Assembly (NCBI RefSeq): GCF_036711975.1
Contig: NC_091972.1
Span: 5,089,001 to 5,153,000 of the forward strand
Reading direction: 5' to 3'
DNA length: 64,000 bases
Origin: Onthophagus taurus
Lineage: Eukaryota > Arthropoda > Insecta > Coleoptera > Scarabaeidae
The position numbers and the translations under genes are program-made. Each line of letters begins with the position of its first letter. Position 1 is the stretch's first letter. The notes beneath the pieces are model-generated. The model searched no databases and was not told the DNA's origin. It saw nothing but the letters and a program-made list of their open reading frames with translations. Positions 11,795-24,861 of the stretch are shown piece by piece.

Positions 11795-11828
11795 TGTTGG
11801 GTTGGGTTGGGTTGGGTTGGGTTGGGTT
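11795..11828. repeat. (TTGGG)n microsatellite, about six units
   Basis: A run of about six perfect TTGGG units sits at the end of the LINE-like scrap. Its unit differs from the common insect telomere repeat TTAGG. It is most simply a simple-sequence tail or slippage tract. Confidence 0.85.
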
Positions 11829-12013
11829 ATACATTCCTGTATCTATAACATGAGGTTGTAAATTGTATCTACCAGATGAAACTTTCTAAAGGGTTGCAAG
11901 TGCTTGGTATTCATCTAATTTATTGCTGCCGTCTCAGAATCCCGCTCTTTCTATGTAAACCGACAGGAATTTCTTCTGTTTCAATCTCTTCATCCCTCTT
12001 CTTGATATGTGTA

Positions 12014-14296
12014 CAGGGTGTCCCAATTTCGATGTCCGCATAGGCTATCTCCGAAACTAAAAGAGATAGAAAAAAAGTAGCTTACATGTCATGATCTCGT
12101 TTTTCGAGAAAATGTTAATGCCGAAAACTCCGAACGTCTATCGTCTATCGTCTATCGTCTTTTGTTTACGCCCTATCGGCAAAAACTGAAAATTTTGCGA
12201 AAACGACATTCGCAAATATCTCACTTATTATCAAAGATGGAGTATTATAAATAAAACATTATATGGGCTACTTTTTACGAAGAATTCAGTGGCGTAGGTA
12301 GAATTTTTTTCCCATCTTTTATTTTCGAGATTTTAGACGTAACTTTATTTTTTTAAATGGAAACCATAGTTGGCTATGACTTAAAATAATTTGTTATTTT
12401 CTTCTGATAACAAATATATATAGTTTGTAGGGTATATTTCTTATGGTTATTGAATAATTAACAAAAATTCATTTTGTTCTGTCTAAAACTAATGTATGTA
12501 TTTAAAAGTTAATGTTGCTATGGTGATAACCATACATACTATGATGGAACATAATGTATCAAATAATTGCCAAAGTTTGTATTTAAAAATTCGATATCAA
12601 CTCTGGCATTATGCACCAGCGTGTTAAGTGTCAAAGTATAACAAAACTGAATAAAACTTTACAATGAATTTCGAAAATTATGAAAAATGTAACATGATGG
12701 AATGCTATATGTTATCAGATAAGAATGCGACGTTAGCCGCGGAATTTTATTTCACAAGATATCCAGAAAGGAGACAACCGCACGTACGAACCTTCAGCCG
12801 GTCAGCAGAAAATTTAATAGATATTTGGTCCTTCCCCAAACCACATACAAAAACATACCAAAATGACCTGCAAGAGAAATTGCAACAAGACGTCTGACCC
12901 AAAAGACGCTGCTCCCGAATATGAAAGAAAAATAAGTATAAACCATACAAAGCGGGGCTAACTCATTATTTACGTGTCGGAGATCTCAATCGAAGATTAG
13001 AATTTTGTAGATGATATTTAAAAAAATTAAATAATCTGCGGTTTGTTCAAAATGTAATCTGGACCGATGAAGTCTCTGAGTGTTCAAAGAAGATTGGGGT
13101 TCAATGTATGGTATGCCCTTTTAGATAATAGAGTTTTGGCATATAGTATCTACCATAAAAACTTAAACTCAGGGAAATACCTCAATATATTAAGGCAGCA
13201 CATTGAGCCTTTAGTCGACAATTTGCCACTAAATATGTCTCAAATGATATATTTTCAATATAACGGAGCACCAGCACATAATGCCAGAGTTGTTAGTGAA
13301 TTTTTAAATACTATTACAAACTCAAGGACAATAAAATCTAACAGGACTGCTACATCCATTGTTGTGACAGCCTACCCGCAAACTACGTCACACCATTTTC
13401 CACGCCCAGCTGTTGTTATGGTCTATGCGTTTGCTGTGTGTTTTTAAAGGTTATATCCTAGACGTATTCATATTAGTTTTGAAGTTTTATGTTTTTAGAG
13501 GTATTAATGTCTATCATATAACCTCTAAAAACATAGACAGTTATCTACCAGGCGTGGCAAATAGTGTGACGTAGAGTGCAGGCAACCAACCCGTAGTCGA
13601 CTACAAAAATACAATGGATGTAGTAGTCCTGTTAGATTCTACTGTCCTTGCTACAAACTTTGCCAATAATTGGAAACAATGCTTTCCCTCATGGTATGGT
13701 TATCACCATAACAACATTAAGTTTTAAATACATACAATAGTTTTAGAAAGAACAAAAAAAATTGATACATTATATTCCATCATAGTATGTATGGTTATCA
13801 CCATAGCAACGTTAACTTTTAAATACATACATTAGATTTAGATGGAACAAAATGAATTTTTGTTAATTATTCAATAACTATAAGAAATATACCCCACAAA
13901 CTATATATATTTGTTATCAGAAGAAAATAACAAATTATTTTAAGTCATAGCCAACTATGGTTTCCATTTAAAAAAATAAAGTTACGTCTAAAATCTCGAA
14001 AATAAAAGATGGGAAAAAAATTCTACCTACGCCACTGAATTCTTCGTAAAAAGTTGCCCATATAATGTTTTATTTATAATACTCCATCTTTGATAATAAG
14101 TGAGATATTTGCGAATGTCGTTTTCGCAAAATTTTCAGTTTTTGCCGATAGGGCGAAAACAAAAGACGATAGCTGTTCGGAGTTTTCGGCATTAGCATTT
14201 TCTCGAAAAACGAGATCATGACAAGTAAGCTACTTTTTTTCTATCTCTTTTAGTTTCGGAGATAGCCTATGCGGACATCGAAATTGGGACACCCTG
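12014..14296 (+). mobile_element. Mariner-like transposon with about 0.6-kb inverted repeats
   Basis: The ends are CAGGGTGTCCCAATTTCG and its reverse complement, flanked by TA on each side (12012-12013, 14297-14298), the target duplication of Tc1/mariner elements. The inverted repeats run inward about 560 bp on the left (to about 12580) and 610 bp on the right, where a roughly 95-bp block with ggttatcaccat is present twice. Between them 12664-12897 encodes an N-terminal helix-turn-helix (KNATLAAEFYFTRYP) and 13090-13340 the catalytic part (FNVWYALLDNRVLAYS, MIYFQYNGAPAHNARV). The block QDGAPAH is now YNGAPAH, so one catalytic Asp is Asn. The 3' part is replaced by a nested foldback insertion. 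It is a dead copy. Confidence 0.88.
13310..13680. mobile_element. Foldback (palindromic) insertion inside the mariner transposase
   Basis: Two imperfect arms are inverted copies: left caaggacaataaaatctaac...aggactgctacatccattgt and right acaatggatgtagtagtcct...gttagattctactgtccttg. Their inner parts match as well (gtcacac...ccacgcc against ggcgtgg...gtgtgac). The centre near 13500 has ttttagaggt facing acctctaaaa. The palindrome centre differs from that of the mariner (13155), so it is a separate later insertion, probably a MITE. No coding. Confidence 0.65.
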
Positions 14297-14298
14297 TA

Positions 14299-15020
14299 CA
14301 TTGTAACTACGAGAATTAACAGAAATAAGTAATTTATAGTTATTAGTTTTCCGTGTAAGCTCCTTATTTCGGAAAATCGAGATGCTAGAAGGAATTTGTT
14401 AACTTAATAAGGACATGATATAGATAACGACACACTATGGATAAGGGGTTCTTGAAATTATATTAAAAAAATAGCACAATATAGGTTGATATTATCAATT
14501 TCAAAAATTATTAAATATGTTTTATTAAGAATTAATTTTTAAATGTTTGTTTTCAATGATGTTGATTGTAGCGCATATGGAACGTATCCGTGTAAAACCG
14601 GTGACATAATCAACCTAGAATTATAAGTATGCCTCTCGGTACCTGAAGCTGAATAGATTCGTATTTATATTAGTCACCCGGAAGTAATCTAATACTAATG
14701 AATAATGTAATAGGCAACTAAGTAGCAAGTCAATATATCATTTATTGGAATTTGCATGAAATAAATGTACTCTTCAATCTCTCAATCATAATGTTTGTTA
14801 AATTAGTTTAATAATCACTAGTATTTAGACAAAACATTAATACAACTTTTTTCATAAAAAAACAAACTATAATTAGTATTTGTCCAAGTTATTAATAAAC
14901 AAAAGTAATTTAATTCAAGTTTGAACCGGCGGTTAGCCGGTATTAGCAATAATATAAAAAAAAGAGTGGTACCCTACTAATTGATAACAATGTGGTTCGT
15001 TGTGCATTCCCGCGAACAAC
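14299..15020. other. Intergenic, upstream of the EAAT promoter
   Basis: AT-rich with no gene recognised. Distal promoter elements of the EAAT gene could lie here, but I see no clear sites. Confidence 0.4.
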
Positions 15021-15026
15021 TAACTA

Positions 15027-15068
15027 TATATAAAACCAGCGATTCGTTCTCGTGTGCGTTTCAGTGTT
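15027..15068 (+). promoter_or_regulatory. Core promoter of the EAAT gene (TATA plus initiator)
   Basis: TATATAAAA at 15027-15035 is followed about 30 bases later by TCAGTG at 15061-15066, the arthropod initiator (TCAGT) with +1 predicted at A15063. It directly precedes a GC-richer stretch that ends in a good splice donor (15438|gtgagt), so it is the likely start of the EAAT transcript. Confidence 0.7.
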
Positions 15069-15438
15069 GTCACGGAGTTTCGCGCGGCCAGCCAAATTCG
15101 TGAATTGAAACACGAAACGAAACCGTCGCCGTGGTTGGTCCCTGAATACGGCCCTGCGAACGGTACAAACCAGAGTCGAGACCCTCTATACTCTCCACAC
15201 TGTCGTTTCAATTGAAAAATCAGTCTATCAGTTCGCGGGTGACAGTGCTTCGTATCACAGAGCCTCTGATATACTCTTATTTTTATTTTAACACGCGTTT
15301 TAGTGTCTATTCCAATTAAACCCGACTTTGAATTACTGGATACCTAATAAAGAAAAAGCAAAAAACCGAAAACGAAAGCTCACTTACTTATAATAATAAA
15401 GCTCAAACCGTTTGGAATCGAAAACTACCTGTTGAACG
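15063..15438 (+). other. Non-coding first exon (5' UTR) of EAAT, predicted
   Basis: A 376-base leader from the predicted initiator to ...GTTGAACG|gtgagt. It has no long open frame and contains no convincing start. The next exon begins at 20249, three bases before the start codon at 20252, which requires an upstream non-coding exon. The intron between is about 4.8 kb and contains a satellite array. The join is inferred. Confidence 0.6.
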
Positions 15439-16479
15439 GTGAGTGTATTGTAACAGGATAACATAATATTTTAGGAAGTTTCACTGAAATTTATTCGCCT
15501 GAAACGAGATGAATTGAGCTTAAAGTTTTGGTATGTCGCGCCGCCACCAAATTTGTTTCTTGGAACACTTTTTAGAGTACCTACTTTTCTAATCGAGTCT
15601 ATTAATCTATTTTAAATCCGCGACTTCCTTGATTTAATCCAGGGCAATTTAATGAATTTTATAACATAGCGTAATACACTAAACGAGATGAACCGTGTTT
15701 AAAAAAATAACAACAATCTTTACTCTCTCTCTCTCGTTTCAAATGAGTAATAGTACTATACTTTAGGCGTATCAAGGACGTTACATTATTTGCAATTGAA
15801 TCGATTCGTGTGTGCACAAACTAGCGTGAGATTTACTAATCTCAACGGGTACCATGGAAAAATTGACAACTTTAAAATTACACTTTTTATTACAAAGCAT
15901 AATCAATTTGTTGTTATATTAAAATCGTGTATTCTTGGAAATTATCGATGTTTTTCTCGGTTTGTATCCTTGACCCTTAAATTATGGTGATTTTTTTAAT
16001 GATTAGGATTATTTTATGACGGTTAAATTTTCGATTATTTAAATATTGATAAAAAACGATTTTTTAATTTAGATTAAGTACTTAAGTATAATTTTTCAGT
16101 TTATAAATCTCGAGAGACAGTCGTAGAACAAAGCTGTTGTTAATAAAATCTACGTAAAGTAACATCAATTGTTGTTAAGGAGATAATGAGCTATTTTTGA
16201 TTGAGCTTTTAAATTAATCTTACAGGAATTATTCTCAAATTCATTTTATTTACTGTAATAAACTTTACATCTTAACATTAAAATTATAATAAAGTTATCT
16301 ATCTAGGAAAACCTAAATCGAATGTTAATTAACACTTAATCTAACGTTAATCGAAAATAAACTCTGAGTTAAGATCAGACTAAGTTAAAAATAGATTTCA
16401 AAAATTTTAATCGAACCTTAATCAAGACTTCAATGTTTCAATTCTTGTAGTTTTTGAATGCAAATTTAGACATTCTTCT

Positions 16480-18425
16480 TATTTCTCAAAAATCTTTGTT
16501 TTTTTTTACTAAATAGTGTTTTATATCAATGAATACAAAGACATCAATAAATTGTAAATTGGGTCAATGGCGTAAATGTTACAATGCGCGGAATGAGTAT
16601 ATTGTTATGTCGACGATTATTTTTGTTTTCTAAACACAAAGTTTTTTAAATCCAACTAGTTACTGATAGAGCATTTTACTAAGAGTACTTTTTTTCACAA
16701 AATAGATCAAGGAAATCAAAAATACTTTCAGATTTCAAATCGAGTCATTGGCGTAGATGTTATAGTGTGCAAAATAAATACGCTGTTATTCAAGAATTTC
16801 TCGTTTTCTTTAACAGAAAATTATTATTATTTCCCAATCGCTTGCTGATAGAGTATTTTAATAAGAATAACTATTTGTGCAAAATACATCAAGGAATTCA
16901 AAAATATACTCAGATTATAAATTACGACAGTGACGTAGAAGTTACAGTGCCTTAAATGAATGTATTGTAATTTCGACATTTTTTGTGTTTTTCTAACACA
17001 AAATCTTTTTTTATGTCAACCGGTTACTGATAGAGCATTTTATTACCAGTACCTTTACACTAAATAAATCAAGGAATTCAAAGATACTTTCAGATTTTAA
17101 ATCGACTCATTGGCGTAGATGTTATAGTACGCAAAATGAATACGTTGTTATTCGAGTATTTCTTGCTTTCTTTAACAGAAAATTATTATTATTTCCCTAT
17201 CTGATAGCGTATTTTAATAAGAATAACTATTTGTGCAAAATACATCAAGGAATTCAAAAATATATTCAGATTATAAATTACGACAGTGACGTAGAAGTTA
17301 CAGTGCCTTAAATGAATATATTGTGATTTCGACATTTTTTTGGGTTTTTCTAACACAAAATCTTTTTTTATGTCTTAAACGATAACTGATAGAGCATTTT
17401 ACTAAAAGTACTTTTTTTCACAAAATAGATCAAGGAAATCAAAAATACTTTCAGATTTCAAATCGAGTCATTGGCGTAGATGTTATAGTGTGCAAAATGA
17501 ATACGTTGTTATTCGAGAATTTCTCGCTTTCTTTAACAGAAAATTATTATTATTTCCCAATCTGATAGAGTATTTTAATAAGAATAACTATTTGTGCAAA
17601 ATACATCAAGGAATTCAAAAATATACTCAGATTATAAATTACGACAGTGACGTAGAAGTTACAGTGCCTTAAATGAATATATTGTGATTTCGACATTTTT
17701 TTGTGTTTTTCTAACACAAAATCTTTTTTTATGTCTTAACCGGTTACTGATAGAGCATTTTATTACCAGTACCTTTACACTAAATAAATCAAGGAATTCA
17801 ACGATACTTTCAGATTTTAAATCGGCTCATTGGCGTAGATGTTATAGTGTGCAAAATGAATACGTTGTTATTCGAGAATTTCTCGCTTTCTTTAACAGAA
17901 AATTATTATTATTTCCCAATCTGATAGAGTATTTTAATAAGAATAACTATTTGTGCAAAATACATCAAGGAATTCAAAAATATACTCAGATTATAAATTA
18001 CGACAGTGACGTAGAAGTTACAGTGCCTTAAATGAATATATTGTGATTTCGACATTTTTTTGGGTTTTTCTAACACAAAATCTTTTTTTATGTCTTAAAC
18101 GATAACTGATAGAGCATTTTACTAACAGTACATTTTTTCACAAAATAGATCAAGGAAATCAAAAATATTTCCAGATTTCAAATCGAGTCATTGGCGTAGA
18201 TGTTATAGTGTGCAAAATGAATACGTTGTTATTCGAGAATTTCTCGCTTTCTTTAACAGAAAATTATTATTATTTCCCAATCTGATAGAGTATTTTAATA
18301 AGAATAACTATTTGTGCAAAATACATCAATGAATTCAAAAATATACTCAGATTATAAATTAAAGCAGTGACGTAGACGTTACAGTGCGTTAAATGAGTAT
18401 ATTGTGATTTCTAGCTCTTACAACG
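16480..18425. repeat. 360-bp higher-order satellite in EAAT intron 1
   Basis: The phrase cattggcgtagatgttatag recurs at about 16746, 17108, 17468, 17828 and 18187, a period close to 360. Each 360-bp unit has two diverged halves of about 180 bp: one with gacgtagaagttacagtgcc, the other with ggcgtagatgttatagtg. About five units are present, with a decayed edge on the left. Successive 360-bp units are much more alike than the two halves, which shows that the dimer is the present unit of amplification. Open frames of 60-115 residues here are repeat artefacts. Confidence 0.9.
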
Positions 18426-18429
18426 TGCT

Positions 18430-20248
18430 AAATAAATGAAGAGACTTTTGATGATTAAGTGATTGATGACTAAGTTGATTTAGGATGTCCGGCGCCTGAA
18501 AAGTTTGTTGTGTTTTTATAATAGATATCAGTTTCGCATTTACACAAAATGGTTATAGTAGGACAAACATTTTCGTTTAAGATTTATCTTGTATAATTGT
18601 TTTGATTTTGTTGTAATGGCTTTTAGAAAACTTTCATATGTAACGACTTTATATGTTTGGATTCACAAAATTGGCACGTATCCATGAAATTGGTGAAGTG
18701 TATAACAAGGACATGTTTCTGGTTTACGATTACAATTAAATTACTTCACGATAAATTTGTTTCTATTTTTGACACTTATCCGCCTGCAAAGTTAAATTCG
18801 ATTTAAACCTTTGGTTAGAGAGATAGTAGCACAGATCTGATTGGACTATACTGAATAGAAGATCTCAATTGCAGCAACTCCGTAACCATCAACATTGACT
18901 CCAATTTATTCACCAAAAAAGAAAAACTACCATGATTCTAGTATACTGGCAACTATTTTCAAAGGACCTATTTCCAAAGGTTATCAAAGATATGATATAT
19001 CCAGGACATTAACATTTATTATTGATCAATAAGGAAGATAGTAGGTCTGATGAGAGTACACTAAGAAGATGATTTGAATTGCAGGGTCTCAGTAACCAAC
19101 AACTTCAACACTACAAATCTCAATTGTAGAGTCTCATCTGCCTGCAACTTGTAGTCGTTGTGGTGTTAGTGTACCAACAGCTTTTGTATATTGACACAAT
19201 CGAAACTTATTAAAAATAGGCGAAGAATACAGACAAAACATCATAACCTTGGTGTGTTGATAGCTATTATGTGCGAAGTCTATTTTATTATTTATTTATT
19301 TTCATGTTATCCAATACGAACATTTTTTTACGATTATTCTTAGTTTACGTTTAAATTCCGAGATTTCAAAAATTATTTTTATTACCTCATTTAACCTTCC
19401 GCCTAAAAAAAACTCCTCAACTTTAAAGTTCGTGTCCCAAATTCTTAAACACCAGAACTAAATTTAATCTCATTTGTCATCAAGACGGAAAGCTTAAGGA
19501 ATGCTACGACAAAGCAGCGGACATAACTATACATTTTATATAATTAACGAATAATTACTTTAAAATATTTTTTTGTTTAAGTTATGTGTAAAATTTTAAA
19601 ACAGACTCTAATTCATCATGATGGTAGATTTATATTTGAGGAAAAATAGTATGCGGTCGGAGTTGGCACTTTTGCCCAATTCTAAATATAAAACGAGAAG
19701 AAACCTTTGCGATTTCGAAACGACTTTTGGCTCGTTCCGATTGTATAATAAAAAATATTTTTTTTTAAATTTTTTTATCACAAAAGGTGTCTTATGAAAC
19801 TTGAGCAAATATTAATTGCTCGTTTTATAATATTTTGAGAATATTTTTTTAACAAAGTAATCTCCGTGCAAATACAATACAACATCCTTTGCACATGTTC
19901 AAATACGAGTCGACGGGAGGCATAATTCACTGTCCCCCACATCCACAGTATTTCCTTTAATTAGGGCGTAAGTAACACATAACAATATCGCAAATTAAAT
20001 TCGTTCGGATTAATGTGTGAGTCAATAAATATTAGTTTTCTTTTAAATCGATTAAAATATTAATAAATAGAGTGATAAGAAATTATCAATATGAACTTTT
20101 TTTTTCTTTAAATGTTTTGTTTATGAATTATATCAATTTTATCGCACAGCTGTTGGTTGATCTTGACCAGTTATTGCAAAATTATGATTTACTAGAATGT
20201 TTATTGAGGTTGTTGATAATAAAATAATTTTTTTCTTTTAATTTCCAG
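18430..20248. other. Rest of EAAT intron 1
   Basis: AT-rich intronic sequence from the end of the satellite to the acceptor at 20247-20248. No gene, RNA or repeat could be recognised. Confidence 0.5.
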
Positions 20249-20251
20249 AAA

Positions 20252-23200
20252 ATGAAGATATTCCAAAAGAAAAAATCCTTCCTTAAGGATAATTTATTAA
20301 CGATCCTCACGGTAGTTGGTGTTTTTGGAGGAGTAATTCTCGGGATTTCTTTAAGAAGCTCAACCGACCCTTGGTCAAAACGTCATATAATGTACCTAGA
20401 GTTTCCAGGAAAAATTTTCTTGCGAATGTTAAAAATGTTAATTGTCCCGTTGTTAGTATCTTCGGTGGTTAGCGCTGTGGGTTCCTTGGATTTATCATTA
20501 TCCAAGAAAATTGCTTTCCGATCAATTGGTTATTACGCTGTAACTACAGTCCTCGCTGTAACCCTTGGAATTATTTTGGTGGTTACCATCCGACCTGGTG
20601 CTGGACTTTCTGAAAAGTTTGGGAATGAAACGTCTCAAGTTCAATCTGTGCGAAATGTTTTAACTCAAGATACATTAATGGATTTAATACGGTAAGATTA
20701 AAAAAATTCGTCATTTTAATTCAGTTTAATAAATCAAATTAAAAATTAGTCGATTAAAATAAATTTTAATGTACGGAAAAAGGTGATCCTTTCACAACAG
20801 GACACCTTGCAATGTCGGAGTTGAAATGGCAAATGTTGTACTGCGATGGAACCGCTAGCAGGACATAGCTTATTGGGGCAGGAAATTTCGATGTTGATGC
20901 TAATGATCTCATGTCACGGTGTATCCGGTTTCGGAACGGCTCTTGCGGCGACGTCGGCCCGAGTTGTAGAGATCAATTTGGCACGGAAAATAACTTCGTG
21001 TAATGTGATTATTAGCAATTATACATCTTCGTAATCTCTATTTTTTGATTCTACCACAACATCTCACTCACATCTTTCTTTTTCGTTTTGTTGCAGAAAT
21101 TTGTTTCCACCGAATTTAATTCAAGCCACATTTGCTCAGGTAAGAAAACAAAAACGTGTATAATAAAAAATTTATTATATGGAACTTTCCATATTATTCA
21201 AAATTACTTAATTTTATTATAACGTATTAAGGTCAAAGAATATCTCATAAAAAGTAGGGCATTTAAAATCATTTTAAAAATTTTATTGCCCATTTTCAAA
21301 ACGAAATTTGTAATTCCTACTGAAATCTTTTCGGAAAGGTCAAGGTTTGGGATCTTATAAAAAGTAGGACAAACATCATTAAGTCAACGTTTAATCCGAT
21401 CCTTTAGTAATCAACAACTTGATAAATTCATAATTAGTACTTTTTACTCGTACAAATAAATCCTCTTTTACAAATCCAGTACATTTCCATTCAATCCATT
21501 TCGATGTATTTATTTCTAATATTCGATGCAAATTGAATGTACAAAGTATTATTTAAGCGGATTATTATTCGACGGGGTTCCAATAATTCCTCGAATTTTG
21601 TTCAACTCAGCCTCCGATATTTTGAAACTAACAAACAGAAAAATCAATACGTAATTACTGTTTATATTTTAAAATAGCAAGGTTACGACAACGGGTTAAC
21701 CAAGTTTTAAATCAGCACGTGTACGCAGTACACTTCATTAAACACTTCATAAATATGGTAATTTATACTTGTAATCGTACCAAGAACGAGTTTTATGATC
21801 ATACAATATTAACGTAAATTTGTTTCATGATACATTGATTCATTTCTTTTTGTTAAATTTTAGTATCAAACAGTTCTCGTTGCCCCACCAAAAGATGATT
21901 CAGGTAAAAATATATTTATAATTAAAATACCATCAGTTTATGAATCGTCGCATTAGAATAACAAAATTTATGTCAATTTATGTGCACAACTAAGTAAGGA
22001 GTATTCTACTGGATAAAGATTGGAAGAGAAATTTCAAACACAATATCCTAAAAAACTGTAAAAACTACCGCAAGTGACATGGCTTTAATAAAACTGTAAT
22101 TATTTTCTTTTAAAACTACTAAATTAGTATCAATATAAGCAGCGTTAGTATAATGTAGCGTCTCGGTCGATATCGACCTTGATTTAATTAACCCAAAACA
22201 AGTATTTTTCCTTCAAAATTTCAATTTTGCATCAATTTGGTACTAACCTAGCACATCGTCAACTTAATCATACTAAAATATGCATTTTCTTTAAAAACTT
22301 TTTATTTTCTACATAGATTTAGTTTTGTTGTAGCTCCTCGGCCGCAAGCAACCTTGTCTTAATTAAAACAACATTTTTCGTAAAACCTATTTAGCTTTTG
22401 AACAATATGGTATCAATTTGGAGTCTCAAGAGACGTTCTTGAATTCAGAATTAAATTAAGTTCATCATCAATTGCTAAACGTTAAACCATAGATTGATAG
22501 ATGACCGATTTTTCAAGCAGTAGTTAATCTTCTGCAACCAGTATCTATTTTTCTACATGCAAATTTTCGTGCTTTGGAAGAACTATGTAATCTTCTGCCA
22601 TGTGATTTCAAACTATTACAACATTACCGAAAATTCTACTTCACGATGCGGAGATCCAAGACGATAACGCTGTTTTTATTTCTGCCTAAGATAGCTTCTC
22701 AGTCTAGTTCTAAACTACTATCGGTGGCAAAAGTCAAGGCTACCACCAATTCATTTTTCGTTAGATAGTTTTTGAGAAAAAAAATCGTAAAGTTGACAAA
22801 GTTGACGGCACCGTAAAAAATCGGATACTTTTTTCATTTAACTCGCGATAAAAAGAAAACCGAGAATCAGAAAATTTTCAAATTAATATATTTTACGTAG
22901 AAATGTTCAATAATTACAACACACTTTACCGCAATTATTTTTATCGAGCGGTTGCGAAGATATCAATCTTTAAAGTGAGGGGCCTTGACTTTTGGCACGG
23001 ATAGTAGTCTCATCTAGTCTTCTGTTAATCCTTTTCAAGTATCTAGTCTCCTGCAAACAATGTTTTAGTCTTCTGCAAGCAGTACATAATCTTTTGCAAA
23101 CAATACCTAGTCTTCTCCAACCAGTACCTAGTGTTGTATTAAAAATATTTAGTCTTCTGCACATTGAGATGCTACCTGAAATCTTCTGCCAACTGTATAT

Positions 23201-24827
23201 AATGTTCTGTAACACTACCCAGTCTTCTGCAAGTAATATAAAATCTACTAAAAGCAGTATCTGATGTTCTATAAACTGTAAATAACCTTCTACTAACAGC
23301 ATCAAGTTTTCTGCCACTAGTTAATATTCTGTAAACGGTACATACATCTCTATTAATAATAGTGGATCTTCTGCCAGTAGTATCAAATCTTCTACAAACA
23401 GTATCTAGTCTTCTATTAACACCATTTAGTCTTCTGCAAGCAGTATTTATTCTACCTAGTCTTTTACACGCAGTATCTAATCAAGATAGTAGTAAGATAG
23501 TATTTCTTATGTAAATATTTTCTGCAAACAATACTTGGGTACTACTATGGTGGCGATAATTAGATAATGTGTGATACTTTATTTCATGAATTGAAATTGT
23601 TATTCTAATGCAACGAAACGATATCTTTATAAACTTAAATTAATATTAATTGATTATATTAATTTTTAAGATCCAGAAAAAGAAATTCCTTTAACCGATT
23701 ATACAATAACGAATCGTTACGAAAACACCACGAATGTTCTTGGTTTAGTGGTATTCGCGATAATTCTTGGAGTCGCTTTGGGAATGATGAAGGAAAAGGG
23801 GAAAACACTTCTAAATTTCTTCCAAAGTACTAGTGAAGCTATGATGGTGATTACAAGATGGGTTATTTGGTAAACAAAGTGTATTAGTTGGTAAATTTAT
23901 TAATTAATAAAAAATAATTATTAGGTTTTCGCCAGTCGGTGTTTTCTTCTTGGTGGCTGCTCAAGTACTCGAAACAAAAAGTTTTGCCGGTTTAGTAGAA
24001 AAACTAGGACTTTACTTCATGACCGTTCTAATCGGTTTATTGGTCCACTGCTTCATCACGTTATCAATCCTTTATTTTTTGGTTACAAGAAAACTTCCTT
24101 TCAAAGTTCTTGGCGGGTTGAGTCAGGTTTTGGTTACCGCGTTTGGAACAGCATCGAGGTATTTAATTTTATTTTGCAAAAGAAAATTTTATGTTTTTGA
24201 GACGATATAATTTTTTAGTTCAGCAACAATGCCATTAACAATCCAAACATTGGACGATATGGGTATTGATCCTAGAGTAACGAGATTTGTGATTCCGGTT
24301 GGGTCAACTATTAACATGGATGGAACGGCTTTATACGAAGCTGTTGCAGCTATATTTATCGCTCAATTTAGAAAGGTTCCGTACTCATTTGGGCAACTCA
24401 TAGCTGTGAGGTAACTTTAATTTAATTTGAACAAAAATGAATATGTAATTTTGGAAAAAATCTTTTTTAGTATAACTGCCACATTTGCAAGTATTGGAGC
24501 TGCTGGAATCCCACAAGCTGGTTTAGTTACAATGGTGATGGTTTTAGATACTGTTGGACTCCCATCTAGCGATATTTCCTACATCTTAGCTGTAGATTGG
24601 CTTTTGTAAGGGTGTTATTAAAATTATTCTTTATTTTAAATTAATTTTTGTTTGAAATTTTTAGAGATCGTTTCCGTACTACAATAAACGTAATTGGTGA
24701 CAGTCTTGGAAGCTGTATAGTGGATTCTTTAAGCAAAAATGAATTGTCTAAAATGGACGATATAGATCGATTAAACGCGGATCCTCACGAATTGGTTGAA
24801 ATAGCAAAAGCAGACTCACACGTATAG
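20252..24827 (+). CDS. Eaat: Excitatory amino acid transporter (SLC1/EAAT)
   Basis: Eight coding exons: 20252-20691, 21097-21139, 21864-21903, 23671-23869, 23925-24158, 24219-24410, 24471-24605 and 24665-24827. All have GT-AG ends and the phases close exactly to 481 residues, the size of insect EAATs. It is a plasma-membrane Na+-coupled glutamate/aspartate symporter that clears transmitter. Landmarks: TM1 near 17-35; the conserved [18 protein letters not shown] (about 51-68); a glycosylated loop (NETS, NTT); the serine-rich loop [13 protein letters not shown] (HP1); [14 protein letters not shown] (TM7, Na+ binding); [13 protein letters not shown] (HP2); and [17 protein letters not shown] (TM8). 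The Asp and second Arg of DRFR are the residues that select acidic amino acids over neutral ones. AATAAA at 24856-24861 follows the stop. Eaat1 versus Eaat2 orthology was not resolved. Confidence 0.95.
22990..23500 (-). repeat. 21-bp minisatellite (inverted) in EAAT intron 4
   Basis: Repeated tctagtcttctgcaaacagta-like units, the reverse complement of the unit at 10.2-11.4 kb. The part 23092-23460 is nearly the same as 26876-27250, including the irregular members (gtgttgtattaaaaatat, gagatgctacctgaaatctt), so those two arrays share a recent ancestor. The open frames here are artefacts of the repeat. Confidence 0.8.
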
Positions 24828-24855
24828 TTCTTTACAAAGAAACAAGTGTATCAAA

Positions 24856-24861
24856 AATAAA
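24856..24861 (+). terminator. Poly(A) signal of EAAT
   Basis: AATAAA 29 bases after the stop codon of the transporter, followed by AT-rich sequence. It is the first canonical signal after the stop. Confidence 0.6.

Noticed and set aside
11795-11828. (TTGGG)n as a telomere-like repeat
   Set aside because: Only six units, internal to the chromosome segment and differing from the common insect TTAGG; simple slippage is enough.
16767-18031. Repeated 60-115-residue frames in EAAT intron 1
   Set aside because: Identical in each unit of the 360-bp satellite, with no coding features.
20846-21034. 62-residue plus frame in EAAT intron 2
   Set aside because: The transporter model closes perfectly without it, and the frame matches nothing that I know.
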